From DAOPYU01 sp942493245 (GTDB lineage: Bacteria; Sumerlaeota; Sumerlaeia; UBA8349): a DNA stretch of 64,000 bases. Location: contig OW818685.1 in assembly GCA_942493245.1 (NCBI GenBank), forward strand, positions 3,596,001-3,660,000, given 5' to 3'. The notes beneath the pieces are model-generated. The model saw nothing but the letters and a program-made list of their open reading frames with translations. It did not search any database and was not told the DNA's origin. Both the position numbers and the translations under genes were made by a program. This document shows, piece after piece, positions 16,238-25,922 of the stretch (positions are counted from its first letter, which is position 1; the number at the start of each line of letters is the position of its first letter).

Positions 16238-18682
16238 TTACTTCGCCTCCTTCACCTTCCACTCCAGCACGCCACCGGACACTTCCGGCTGCAACTGCAC
16301 CTCGACGCGCAACGCCTGCGTCTGGACCGGTTCGAACTCGACTTCGTTGAACTTGTCCTTCGCCACGGCATAATCGCCCTTAACCGCCACCGGCTTCCAC
16401 GTCTCGCCGTCGCGATAGAGCACCTTCCACGCCTTCGGCACGCGGCACTGACCGGCGCCCGTGTCGTCGAACCAGTAGATCGAGGTTCCCGAAACCCGGG
16501 CAGGCTTCTCAAACTGGCACTCGACCCATTCGCTCGTGCCCTTGTGGTCCCACCACGTCATGCGGGGGATTCCCGCATCGTTCGAGTTCTTCGGCTCGCG
16601 ACCGTCGTTGATGGCCGCGATCGAATCCTTCTCCCACACGTGCGACGAGGTCACCTTGCCCGTCGTCGTCAGCGTCGGGATGGGGGGCAGTTCGGCGCCC
16701 TTCGCCTCACGCGGCAGCCACACGGCCATCTGGCCCTTGGCGCGGTGCGCCCAGGCGTAATAGGGGATCGCGAGCATGTCCGAGGCTTCTTCGATCACAT
16801 TGCCCTTCTCGTCGCGTTTCGCGCGCGCCGCCTTCCCCTTCAGGATCGTCAACTCGCCGATGACATCCATCTTCGTTTCTACCGCCTCAAATACCGTCTT
16901 CTCGGACACAAACAGATTCTTCACCGCCCCGCCGTTGTCCACCGCCTCGACGCAATAGACGATCGGGCCGCGTTCGAGCGCCACGCGACCGCGGTTCGCC
17001 TCGACCTTGTCGTCGCACAACACGCGCCGCACCGACATCGGCAGATCCAGTTCGACCTGATCGCCCTTCTTCCACTCGCGCTCGATCCGCGCAAAGCCCT
17101 TGTCGAGCGTCACGGGGACATCCTGGCCGTTGACCTTCAACAAGACCTTCCCCTTCGGAGCGTCCTCATAGCGATACAACCCGCCCGGCGCCACTTCGTT
17201 GCGCGCCCAACCGGGAATGCGCACCATCAACGCGAAAGAAGCCGCCTTGCCGTCCGCCGGTTCCACGGCCAGCGCCACCTTGCCCTCCCACGGGTAACGC
17301 GTCGTCTGGCGCACCGTCACTTTTCCCGACGGCAACTCGATCTTGCCCTCACCCGCCACGAACAGGTTCACATAGAGCGCGCCCGCGCGCTGGGCATACA
17401 CATAGCCGGGAAGCGACGGCAGGAAACGCACCACATTCGAGGGACAGCATGAGCAATCGAACCAGGGCGAACGTTCGTAATTGCCCGAGGAAGCCAGGGG
17501 GTTGGGATAGAAGAACTTGTCCCCCTCGAGCGAAACACCCGAAAGGAACCCGTTGTAGAGCGTCCGTTCCAGTACATCCAGGTAAGACGCGTCGCCGTGC
17601 AACAGGAACATGCGGTGGTTCCACATGCAGTTCGCGATCGCCGCGCACGTTTCGTTGTAGGCCGATTCGTTGGGCAACTCATATGCCTCGCCGAAGGCTT
17701 CCCCTTCCGCGCGCGCCCCGATGCCGCCCGTCAGGTACAGTTTTTTCTCCACCACATCGCTCCAGATGCGGTCAATCGCCTCGACATAGGCCTTCTCACC
17801 CGTCAGCGCCGCCACATCCGCGATGCCGGAATACAGATAACCGGCGCGCACGGCATGCCCGACCGCTTCCTTCTGTTCGAGCACCGGCACATGGTCCTGG
17901 CTGTAGGGACCATAGAGTTTGCGCCCCGTCTTCGCGTTCCCGCGCGTGTCTATGAAAAACTTCGCCAACTGGAGGTACTTTTCGTCGCCCGTAACCCGAT
18001 ACAGACGGCACAGGCCGATTTCAATCTCCTGATGACCCGGAGCGTCGGGACGCCCCTTCGGACCGAACACCTGGTCAATCAGATTCGCGTTGCGAATCGC
18101 CACATCGAGAAACGTCCGGTCGTTTGTGGACAAAAAGTGCGCCACCGCGCCTTCGTACATGTGCCCCACGTTGTACAACTCGTGCGACGACTCTTCATAC
18201 GACCAGCGCTTCGGCCCCGACCCCTGTTGCGGATGCTCGGGGTCAATGGTCCGCGACGTGTAGAGGTAACCGTCCTTCTCCTGAGCGGCGGCCACACGCT
18301 TCACCAGATTGTCCAGATAGGCGCGCAATTCCGGGTCCGCATGGATCGCCAGCGAATAGGCCGCGCCTTCCATGATCTTGAAGACGTCGGAATCGTTGAA
18401 AAAGATCCCGATGAACTTGCCCGGGTCTTTCTCGCCGCGGTTTTTCGCCGCCGCCTTGTCGAAATTGCTCAGACGGTCCGTTTCTTCACACTTCTTGAAA
18501 TCGTAAGGAATCGTCACCTTCCGGTTCGTCTCGAGACGCGGCGTCCAGAATCCATCCGCGAACTGCACCTGGGTAAACGGCACCGGCTGCACCGGATAAT
18601 CTTTCTTTTCCGCGCCCAGAACGCACGGAGATACCATCAGAACACACAAAACAAAAGCCCACCACTTCTTTGTCAACCGCAT
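16238..18682 (-). CDS. Secreted GH127-family glycoside hydrolase (beta-L-arabinofuranosidase-like)
   Basis: This 814-residue protein has a signal peptide (WWAFVLCVLMVSPCVLGAE), a GH127/DUF1680 (alpha/alpha)6-barrel, beta-sandwich domains, and a C-terminal discoidin-like module (about 690-814, with AINDGREPKNSN and VSGTSIYWFDD). The unusual zinc/thiol centre of GH127 is visible: YNETCAA supplies Glu and Cys, and C410-S-C412-C413 supplies the paired cysteines, one of which is the nucleophile in the characterised Bifidobacterium enzyme. The likely role is removing L-arabinofuranose or related sugars from plant or glycoprotein glycans outside the cytoplasm. It stands alone, without transporter or regulator neighbours. 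Confidence 0.9.
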   Translation of the reverse strand: MRLTKKWWAFVLCVLMVSPCVLGAEKKDYPVQPVPFTQVQFADGFWTPRLETNRKVTIPYDFKKCEETDRLSNFDKAAAKNRGEKDPGKFIGIFFNDSDVFKIMEGAAYSLAIHADPELRAYLDNLVKRVAAAQEKDGYLYTSRTIDPEHPQQGSGPKRWSYEESSHELYNVGHMYEGAVAHFLSTNDRTFLDVAIRNANLIDQVFGPKGRPDAPGHQEIEIGLCRLYRVTGDEKYLQLAKFFIDTRGNAKTGRKLYGPYSQDHVPVLEQKEAVGHAVRAGYLYSGIADVAALTGEKAYVEAIDRIWSDVVEKKLYLTGGIGARAEGEAFGEAYELPNESAYNETCAAIANCMWNHRMFLLHGDASYLDVLERTLYNGFLSGVSLEGDKFFYPNPLASSGNYERSPWFDCSCCPSNVVRFLPSLPGYVYAQRAGALYVNLFVAGEGKIELPSGKVTVRQTTRYPWEGKVALAVEPADGKAASFALMVRIPGWARNEVAPGGLYRYEDAPKGKVLLKVNGQDVPVTLDKGFARIEREWKKGDQVELDLPMSVRRVLCDDKVEANRGRVALERGPIVYCVEAVDNGGAVKNLFVSEKTVFEAVETKMDVIGELTILKGKAARAKRDEKGNVIEEASDMLAIPYYAWAHRAKGQMAVWLPREAKGAELPPIPTLTTTGKVTSSHVWEKDSIAAINDGREPKNSNDAGIPRMTWWDHKGTSEWVECQFEKPARVSGTSIYWFDDTGAGQCRVPKAWKVLYRDGETWKPVAVKGDYAVAKDKFNEVEFEPVQTQALRVEVQLQPEVSGGVLEWKVKEAK

Positions 18683-18901
18683 GATCTTCCTCCCTCAATT
18701 CCGAAATTAAAGACACAGCTTTTGCATCTCTAAGCCAGCCCACCGGAAATCGCAAGGAAAAAGAAACGCCCTTCATTGCAGAAACAGAAAATCCTCCTTG
18801 TTTTAGACGGCTCTCTCTTTTCCAGATAAACTTGCTTTTTATTCGCCATCCTGAGCAAGCAGAAAAAGACACGATAATACGGCGCCGATATTCTCCCCGA
18901 A

Positions 18902-21900
18902 TCACTGGGGCGCGCTGTTATAGACCTTGAAATCCCCCTGCGCCGGTTTGAATTTGATGGGCCGGGCGGTCGGGCTGACATGCGCCTCTCCCACGATCTT
19001 CCCCGTTTGGGTGAGAATCGTGAGGATGGAACCGGAATAATTGGGATTCCCCAGACCATCGTACCCGGCCACAAAGACGCCTGACACTCCTCCCTGGCCT
19101 TCGATCGTTGTCATCCCGGGCGCCAGAACCCGCATCCTGGCGGGAGTGGATTCCCACCCGAGGAACCCACCCTGCCGGGCCCCGTTCACCAGGACCGATT
19201 TTGCCGAAAGCAGTTTCAAGGGCGCCGAGCTTTGAAGCCGCTCCACCCGCACATTCCCCAAAGCCGCCGTCTTCCCGGCCAGCGTCGTAAACACACCGCC
19301 CGAGACCTGCAGTTTCGTCACGGCTCCCTCGATGGATCTCGAAACGATCGGTCCACCGGCGCTGACGATCATTTGCGCCGAGAGAAACGCCATCTTCCCA
19401 TAGTTGTGCGCTTTCGAGACTTCCGTGCGATTCCACGCCTGAGCCTCGACCACCGCCGCCGGACCGATACCCCCCAGGCTCACCTGTTTCTGCCGGGTGA
19501 CGGCATCCACATACTTGCGGGTGGAAACCTTCACATACTGGACCGGCTGCTGCGTTTCGAGGCGATACAGAATCGTTCCGGCCAGTTGAACTTTCATCTT
19601 CTGAGTCCCGGTGCCAGTGCCGATAGACGTGTGCGCCAGAACGGGCGGCGAGCCGGTCGAGGCGGCGGCACATTGAATACTCACGGATCCCAGATCTGCG
19701 GCGGCAATGTTCTGTACGTTGCACCCCGCCGCCGACAACGATTTGAGCTTTCCGGCAACCTGGAGATTTTGAATCGGGGCTTGTGTGTAGAACAATCCGA
19801 AAGCCCCATCAATGGTCACCTGCGGGATACTGGAGGCCGTCAGGTAATGCACTCCCGGCTTGTCCGTGGCGTTGGCGGGGGCGCCCTTCTTCATCCAGAG
19901 AATGCGGGCGGAACTCTTTTCCGAACTGCCCGTAATCCGCAGAACCCCCGACTGCGCGATCTCATCCGTCAGCGTACAATTCCGGTAGTTCACCTTATAG
20001 ACATTCTGGGCCACAGCCGTCTGGAGTGTGAATCCGCTGACCGGTCCACCGAGGGCGCCAGCTGCGGCTCCCTCGGCGTTGCGGGCCGCCTGAACCCAAT
20101 AGAAATAGGTGCGACCGGGTTGCGCGGAGTAATCGTCGTATGCATTCTCGGCCTGCCAGGAGTCCAGGGCCTGTTTCTGCCCGGTCTGAGTTTCAGCCCG
20201 GAAGACCTGGTAGTGCGTCGCGCCCGCAACCGTCTTCCAGCTCAGCGCCGTGCGATACGTGTATTGCCCAGTGGACGCAGCCAGTTCCGTTGGAGCCGCC
20301 GTGGAAACCGATTCTCCCGTCACAAACGACCAGGTGTTGCCGGGAGTTTCTCCCTGCGCGTTCTTCGCCACCACCTGCCAGCGGTATTCTTCCGCCGCGT
20401 CGAAAGGCACAGGCGGCTGATAGCCGCTCACGGCCAGATTCGCCTGAGTGGGGACACCCGGTTTTCCCACAACGGCCTTCCACACATAGAGGTCGTAGGA
20501 AGTTGCGCCGGTGGCGTCGCCCCAGTCGAGTGCGGTGTAAATATCCACATCCTGCGCTCCGTTGACCGGGTCTGGATTCGCAGGCTGGTCGGGCGCACCG
20601 CCGGTTGCGGCGCGCGTGGTAAACGACCATTGCGGTCCGACCGTGTCGCCGCTGGCGTTTCGGGCCGTCACCGTCCAGTTGTAAAGGGTACTCGCTTCCA
20701 GAGCCGCGGTCGGTGCGTATTCACTGACCGCCAGATCCGCAACGGTGGGCGCCGTGGGTTTCGCGGCAGCCGCTTTCCAGAGATAGAGATCGTACGAGGT
20801 CGCCCGGGCCGAGTCCGCCCAGTCCAGCGTGGCGGCGACGGGCACCTCCTGTGCCGCATCCGCCGGAGTCGGCGTGGCTGGAGGATCGGGCGTCTGAACA
20901 CCATTCGAGAAAACCACATCCACCCCGGTGGGATAAGGGCTTTTACCCGTCACATTGTGGGTAATCAGAAGCCGGTCCGAATACTGTCCCTGCGCCAAAC
21001 CCAGATCCTGTACCCGCACCGAGAATTGCGCGGACTCGCCCCCTCCCAGACTGATCGGAAACGCGCGCGGCGGCGTCACCATCAACCAGACGCTTCCCTT
21101 CTGGGAAGCCACATTGTCAATCCGAAGCGTTCCGAAACCCGTATTGGTGACGGAGAACGTCTGGGCGGGCAGAGACGAACCACTGGTGGCCTGTCCCTGC
21201 GCGCCGGCGCTCAAGGGACTCTCACTGGCGGCATTGCGCGCCTTGACATAGAAGAAGTAGGGCTGCTCCACCTCCACCGTCTGATCGTCGTAGGTCAGCG
21301 CCGCCACCCACCCGCTGATCGCCGTTGCCAGCGCCGCATTGTCCACCCCTTTTGCCCGCCAGACCTGGTACTCCTGCGCCGTATCCACCGCCTGCCAGGT
21401 GACCGTGACGCGCCCCACCAGGTTCTGAGTGGCGGTCACGCCGGTCGGCGCCAGCAAGGGAGGCGCGGCGGTGCGTTTGCCTTCTGCGCCGATGCTGGCC
21501 GGGCTGGTCACGGCCCCATCCGAGGCAAACACAAAGTAGAAATACGACACCCCCGGATCGCCCGTCGTGTCGTCGTAGGTCAGGGTATTGATCCACCCGC
21601 TCAGATCGGTGGCCACCCCGGCGTTGTTTGTCGTGGCGCGCCGCACCTGATACTGCGTGGCGCCGGTCACGGCATTCCACGAAACGGTGACCCGGTCCGC
21701 CAGATTCTGAGTGGCCGCGACACCGGCAGGCGCTTCCAGTCCGCCCGTCCCCAAAGACCCGGCCGCTCCCGGAGCGCTCATGACACTCGTCCGGGTTGCG
21801 TCTTTTGCCTGCACATAGAAGTAATAGGTCACACCCGGACTGGCGCCCGTCACATCGAACCCCAGCGCGGTCGAGGCAAACCAGTCTCCGATCACGGTGG

Positions 21901-24900
21901 CCTGCCCCGGACTGTCCACATTGGGCGTGAACAGGACGCGATAATGCGTCGCGCCCGCCACAGCATTCCAGTTCACCACAATCTTATCCGGCAGGTTGTT
22001 TGTCGCCGTGACTCCGGTCGGCGCCGGCAAATCGCCAGCCCCTCCCGTTGACTTCGTGATCAGGACATTGTCTATCCACGCCCCCTCCCACAAATCGCCC
22101 ATAACATGCAAATCGCTGATAAACTGGAAAATCACCCAGACCTGCGGTTTCCCGGTCAGATTCCCCAGGGTGGGAACATTCGCAAAATCCACCGAGGGTT
22201 GCACCCACCCACCCGTCTGTCCATTGAACTCGAAAATGGTTCCATACTGATTGACGTCGTCGGGATTGGTGGACACATAGAGATTGAACCAGTCGCTGTA
22301 GCCGACATCGGCCCAGGAATTGAATGTCATCTGGGCTGCCGTGGCGTCGCTGAGACTGAAAGGCCCATAGGCCATATAGGTGTTCATGTAGCCCGGATAG
22401 TATTCGGTTGCCGGGTCTTTGGGATAGATGCCCCCCGCCGCGCACCAGACCGATTTGGGGTTCCGGTAAGTACTGTCGATCCCCCAGCGGGTATCGAATA
22501 CCTCGGGGGAAACGCCGATGTCCCAGTTGGCCAGCGACCCCGATTCGAAATCATCACTCAGAATGGTAATCGCAGCCCTCCGGGCTTGCGCAGTCGGTTC
22601 GGACACAGGTTCAGAGACTCGGACGTCCTCCTTGGCCTTGTAAAAACTCAGCGACTCCGGGAAGACCGAGATGTCCGGCTCGCCCGCTCCTCCATCCAGA
22701 GCGATTTCCCACATGCCACGCCCGTAGGTGCCACAGCGCAAGGTGCGGGTCGGGGCAAAGTAGGCAAAGTCGGTCACCACCGTGCCGGGAAGCCCCTCGT
22801 TGTACTCCTGCCACGTCGTCCCGCCATCCGCCGTGCGATAACATCCCAAGTCTGTTCCGAGAACGACTGTCTGGGTATTGGTGGGGTCAATGAAGATCGC
22901 CGTGGCGGGCAGATCCTGCGGATAGTTACCCGTCCTGGGCGTCCAGGTCTGTCCCCGATCCGTGGACATGTAAATGCGGGCCTGTCCCTGCGGTTCCAGA
23001 TAGAAATCGGAAAACGTGATCCACAGCGTATTGTTGTCCACCGGATCGCACTTCAGAGCGCCCAGATACCCCACCCGGGGCAGATTCAATTCCACCAGAT
23101 TGGTACTCGCGCCGGTTCCGTCGCCGATGTCGGCGCGGTAAATCCCCGTCCCCCACCGGTTGTTGAAATACCGCGAGTAGCCGACATACACCTGCCGATC
23201 CGCGGCGCCGCACGACAGGTCCATGTATTCCCACGAATCCACGCCCTGCGTCTCGGGCAGCGTCACCACACGCGTCCAGTTCTGCACGACCTGATCGTCA
23301 TACGGACGACGATAGACATGCTTCAGGCAGACCCAGATGTTGTCCGGGTGTTTCGAGTCCAACATGAACGGGGCCACCCACGCGCCGCTTTCATCGTCGG
23401 GAATGCCATTGTTGGGCAACACCTCGCCCGAGTTGGGATCCTGCGAGGTGTAGAGCCGCAGAAAATACCAGTTCGCGCCGCCATCGGGCGTGAAACGCAT
23501 CGTCGCGCCGTTGTAATTCATCCCGAGAAAGGCGTCCTGCTGGGCGTCGTTGGGATAGACATCCACCTCCATACAGTCCCCGAAGGCATTCGGATAATGG
23601 TGCCACGCGCCATCCGGCTTTCGCACATACTTGTCGTTGTCCTGGCACCCCATCATCAGAGAGTTGGCATTCGCCGGATGGTTCGCGATGCGGTAGATCT
23701 GCGTGCAAACGATCCCGACGTTGCGCTCCTCCCAGGTCTGGCCGTTGTCGAAGGAAATGAAGAACCCGCCATCGGTTCCCATGTAGATCGTCCCGGCCTG
23801 ATTCTCGTCAAACGCGATCACATGGTGGTCGGCATGCACATAGGGTAACCCGTTGTCGCCCGCCCAGTCCATCGTGGCCTGCCAGTTGCCCGTCCCACCT
23901 CCGGTGTTTTTGTAGGCCCGCAGGTTCGAGCCAAACAGAACATGATTGGGGTCCGCCGGATTCACCGCGATGCAGTTGTTGTAAGTCATCTGGCCCGGCC
24001 AGTAATCGCCGCTCGCCGGAACGCCCGTCAGGGTCAGAGCCGTCCACGACTGCCCCCCATTGGTGGACTTCCACAGCCCGTGGATACGGCTGCGCTCGCT
24101 GCCCACCAGCGCGTAGAGGGTGTTGGCGCTCTGGTCGCAGCGGGTGAGTTCGATGCGGGCGGAACTGCCGATGTTCTGGTCGTAGCTGCCGTTGTTGGGA
24201 ATCGTGGCGGGCGTGAAAGTCGCCAAGCCATCCGTCGAGTAATAGAGGCCCGCAATCACCCCGTCCTGCGTCCGCTCGCGCGAGGAGAAAACCACGTTAT
24301 TGGGATTCTGCGGGTCCACCGAGACCGACCAGATCGCCACTCCCTGCGTATTCCCCACCGGGTTCCAGGTCAACCCGCCATCCACACTCTTCCACAACCC
24401 GGCCCCCACCCCGCCATACCCCCCGGTCGCGGCAGCCACGATCGTGTTCGAGTTCCCAAGGAAACGGATATCCACCACAAACTGCATCGTGCCATTGCCC
24501 GTGCCCGGCAGAAGATTCCAGGTTTGCCCGCCATCGGGCGAGCGGTAAATCCCCGTCCCCAACGGTTCCACCCCCGTCCCGCTCCCCGTCATCCCCTCCC
24601 CCAGCCCCAGATAAACGATCTCGGGATTGTTCGGGTCCAGGGCAATCGAGCCACATCCCAGACTGGGCAGTTTGTTGTCCGTACAATTGGTCCAGCTCTG
24701 CCCCTGGTTCGTGGTCTTCCACACCCCGCCACTTGCCGAGGCGGCATAGATCGTCTGGCTGTTGGGATGCACCGCCAGGTCAATGATGCGGCCCGAAGGC
24801 TGAACCCCGCCCGCCGTCACCGGACCGACAAACTGCCACACCGCCGCCTGCGGTTCGAGCATCGCGGCCCCTGGGCGGCTCAGATCGCCCTTCACCGTCG

Positions 24901-25234
24901 GACGGCAGTTCGCCCGGCTGTAGGCCAGCGCCTGCTCACGGTAGGCCACCGGAACCACCCCCTCGTCACCCCGGCGACGGCGCACAAACCACTCCCACGC
25001 CCGCTCGGGGTCCTTGGCCCATTTCTCCCGCCCCAGCCGCATCTTGAATAACTTGCCCGGCGCATAGTATTCCTTCATCATCCGGTCCGCTTCCGCGACC
25101 GTCCATTGCCGGGCCTCGGACTTCCCAACGCTCGCCTGCGACTTGGGTTCCGCTTTGCCACAGCAGACAAGCCCGATCAGAGCGCAACCCGCAAGACTCC
25201 CCAGCAACAGAAAAAGAAAAGGCTTTCTTTGCAT
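18902..25234 (-). CDS. Giant exported lipoprotein with BNR/sortilin-like propeller, FnIII repeats and a shared C-terminal domain
   Basis: This 2,110-residue protein begins with a lipoprotein signal (FLFLLLGSLAGC, lipid Cys near residue 17). Residues about 130-860 hold many BNR/Asp-box units (SxDxGxTW forms such as STDRGQTW, SPDGGQTW, SVDGGLTW), as in secreted VPS10/sortilin-like propellers. A jelly-roll-like segment, several FnIII modules (repeated TVSWNAVTGATQYQV-type cores) and two DWADSAxATSYDLYLWK-type modules follow. The last ~370 residues match the C-terminal regions of both M4 proteases in this window. ATG 25234 has GGAGG upstream and is chosen over 25252. The biochemical role is unknown; surface binding or adhesion is plausible. 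Confidence 0.85.
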   Translation of the reverse strand: MQRKPFLFLLLGSLAGCALIGLVCCGKAEPKSQASVGKSEARQWTVAEADRMMKEYYAPGKLFKMRLGREKWAKDPERAWEWFVRRRRGDEGVVPVAYREQALAYSRANCRPTVKGDLSRPGAAMLEPQAAVWQFVGPVTAGGVQPSGRIIDLAVHPNSQTIYAASASGGVWKTTNQGQSWTNCTDNKLPSLGCGSIALDPNNPEIVYLGLGEGMTGSGTGVEPLGTGIYRSPDGGQTWNLLPGTGNGTMQFVVDIRFLGNSNTIVAAATGGYGGVGAGLWKSVDGGLTWNPVGNTQGVAIWSVSVDPQNPNNVVFSSRERTQDGVIAGLYYSTDGLATFTPATIPNNGSYDQNIGSSARIELTRCDQSANTLYALVGSERSRIHGLWKSTNGGQSWTALTLTGVPASGDYWPGQMTYNNCIAVNPADPNHVLFGSNLRAYKNTGGGTGNWQATMDWAGDNGLPYVHADHHVIAFDENQAGTIYMGTDGGFFISFDNGQTWEERNVGIVCTQIYRIANHPANANSLMMGCQDNDKYVRKPDGAWHHYPNAFGDCMEVDVYPNDAQQDAFLGMNYNGATMRFTPDGGANWYFLRLYTSQDPNSGEVLPNNGIPDDESGAWVAPFMLDSKHPDNIWVCLKHVYRRPYDDQVVQNWTRVVTLPETQGVDSWEYMDLSCGAADRQVYVGYSRYFNNRWGTGIYRADIGDGTGASTNLVELNLPRVGYLGALKCDPVDNNTLWITFSDFYLEPQGQARIYMSTDRGQTWTPRTGNYPQDLPATAIFIDPTNTQTVVLGTDLGCYRTADGGTTWQEYNEGLPGTVVTDFAYFAPTRTLRCGTYGRGMWEIALDGGAGEPDISVFPESLSFYKAKEDVRVSEPVSEPTAQARRAAITILSDDFESGSLANWDIGVSPEVFDTRWGIDSTYRNPKSVWCAAGGIYPKDPATEYYPGYMNTYMAYGPFSLSDATAAQMTFNSWADVGYSDWFNLYVSTNPDDVNQYGTIFEFNGQTGGWVQPSVDFANVPTLGNLTGKPQVWVIFQFISDLHVMGDLWEGAWIDNVLITKSTGGAGDLPAPTGVTATNNLPDKIVVNWNAVAGATHYRVLFTPNVDSPGQATVIGDWFASTALGFDVTGASPGVTYYFYVQAKDATRTSVMSAPGAAGSLGTGGLEAPAGVAATQNLADRVTVSWNAVTGATQYQVRRATTNNAGVATDLSGWINTLTYDDTTGDPGVSYFYFVFASDGAVTSPASIGAEGKRTAAPPLLAPTGVTATQNLVGRVTVTWQAVDTAQEYQVWRAKGVDNAALATAISGWVAALTYDDQTVEVEQPYFFYVKARNAASESPLSAGAQGQATSGSSLPAQTFSVTNTGFGTLRIDNVASQKGSVWLMVTPPRAFPISLGGGESAQFSVRVQDLGLAQGQYSDRLLITHNVTGKSPYPTGVDVVFSNGVQTPDPPATPTPADAAQEVPVAATLDWADSARATSYDLYLWKAAAAKPTAPTVADLAVSEYAPTAALEASTLYNWTVTARNASGDTVGPQWSFTTRAATGGAPDQPANPDPVNGAQDVDIYTALDWGDATGATSYDLYVWKAVVGKPGVPTQANLAVSGYQPPVPFDAAEEYRWQVVAKNAQGETPGNTWSFVTGESVSTAAPTELAASTGQYTYRTALSWKTVAGATHYQVFRAETQTGQKQALDSWQAENAYDDYSAQPGRTYFYWVQAARNAEGAAAGALGGPVSGFTLQTAVAQNVYKVNYRNCTLTDEIAQSGVLRITGSSEKSSARILWMKKGAPANATDKPGVHYLTASSIPQVTIDGAFGLFYTQAPIQNLQVAGKLKSLSAAGCNVQNIAAADLGSVSIQCAAASTGSPPVLAHTSIGTGTGTQKMKVQLAGTILYRLETQQPVQYVKVSTRKYVDAVTRQKQVSLGGIGPAAVVEAQAWNRTEVSKAHNYGKMAFLSAQMIVSAGGPIVSRSIEGAVTKLQVSGGVFTTLAGKTAALGNVRVERLQSSAPLKLLSAKSVLVNGARQGGFLGWESTPARMRVLAPGMTTIEGQGGVSGVFVAGYDGLGNPNYSGSILTILTQTGKIVGEAHVSPTARPIKFKPAQGDFKVYNSAPQ

Positions 25235-25535
25235 GTTCCTGATCCTCCGCATGGATCTTCAGAATCGCGTTTGGAAACCCTGTCGTCCGACTGATACAGA
25301 CCTGCGGCCAACCACACCCCGGTTTCAGAAACCCTGCGTGCCCCTGCACAGAACGGTTACAACCCTGGACGCCTGAGAATCAGGACTCCCAGAAAGTGTC
25401 GAAAGAATATATGTTTAATCTACGCCTCGGCCCCCTTGAAGTCAAGGGAGGACAGACAACCGACTTCGAGAGGGTGATCTTGAAAGTGTTGCCGTCCGTG
25501 AGGTATCGCGACGCACAAGCGCCTGTGCAGGAAAA

Positions 25536-25760
25536 GCCCGAAGGGCTTGTACATACGATAGCCCAGGGCAGAGCGCGCAGCGCGTCGCCCTGGGAACAGG
25601 CCTTTTTCTATCCAACCCTATAAGGGTTGAACAAAACGGGGGGACGGGCCTTTTGTTGTACCCCTTCAGCACCGGAAAGAGTGGGTTCGGAACCCAGGGC
25701 GGCGCTTCGCTCGCCCCTGGGCTGTCACATGTAAGCCTTTCAGGCTTCTCTTGTTCAGAC
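25536..25760. repeat. Opposed palindromic repeats upstream of the 987-residue protein
   Basis: The main content of the gene-free 25235-25922 is two facing copies of a repeat: AAGCCCGAAGGGCTTGTACA followed by CCCAGGGC...GCCCTGGG at 25562-25594, and the inverse order CCCAGGGCG...CGCCCCTGGG at 25693-25721 followed by ACATGTAAGCCTTTCAGGCTT. AACCCT-ATA-AGGGTT (25614-25628) lies between them. Similar intergenic palindromes are common in PVC and Bacteroidota genomes. Otherwise the gap holds only the presumed, unidentified promoters of the flanking divergent genes. Confidence 0.65.
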
Positions 25761-25922
25761 CGCGAAGATTGTCGTGTGAATCCTGTCAATCCTGTCCCCC
25801 TGAATCGTCTTTCTTATTTTCTTTGATAAAAAATGTTGATACCCCGGATTGATGTGCTAAAAGAACCCAGTATTTATGAGTTTCTATGACCCAGGGTGGA
25901 GAACCGGAAAGGGACACACGAA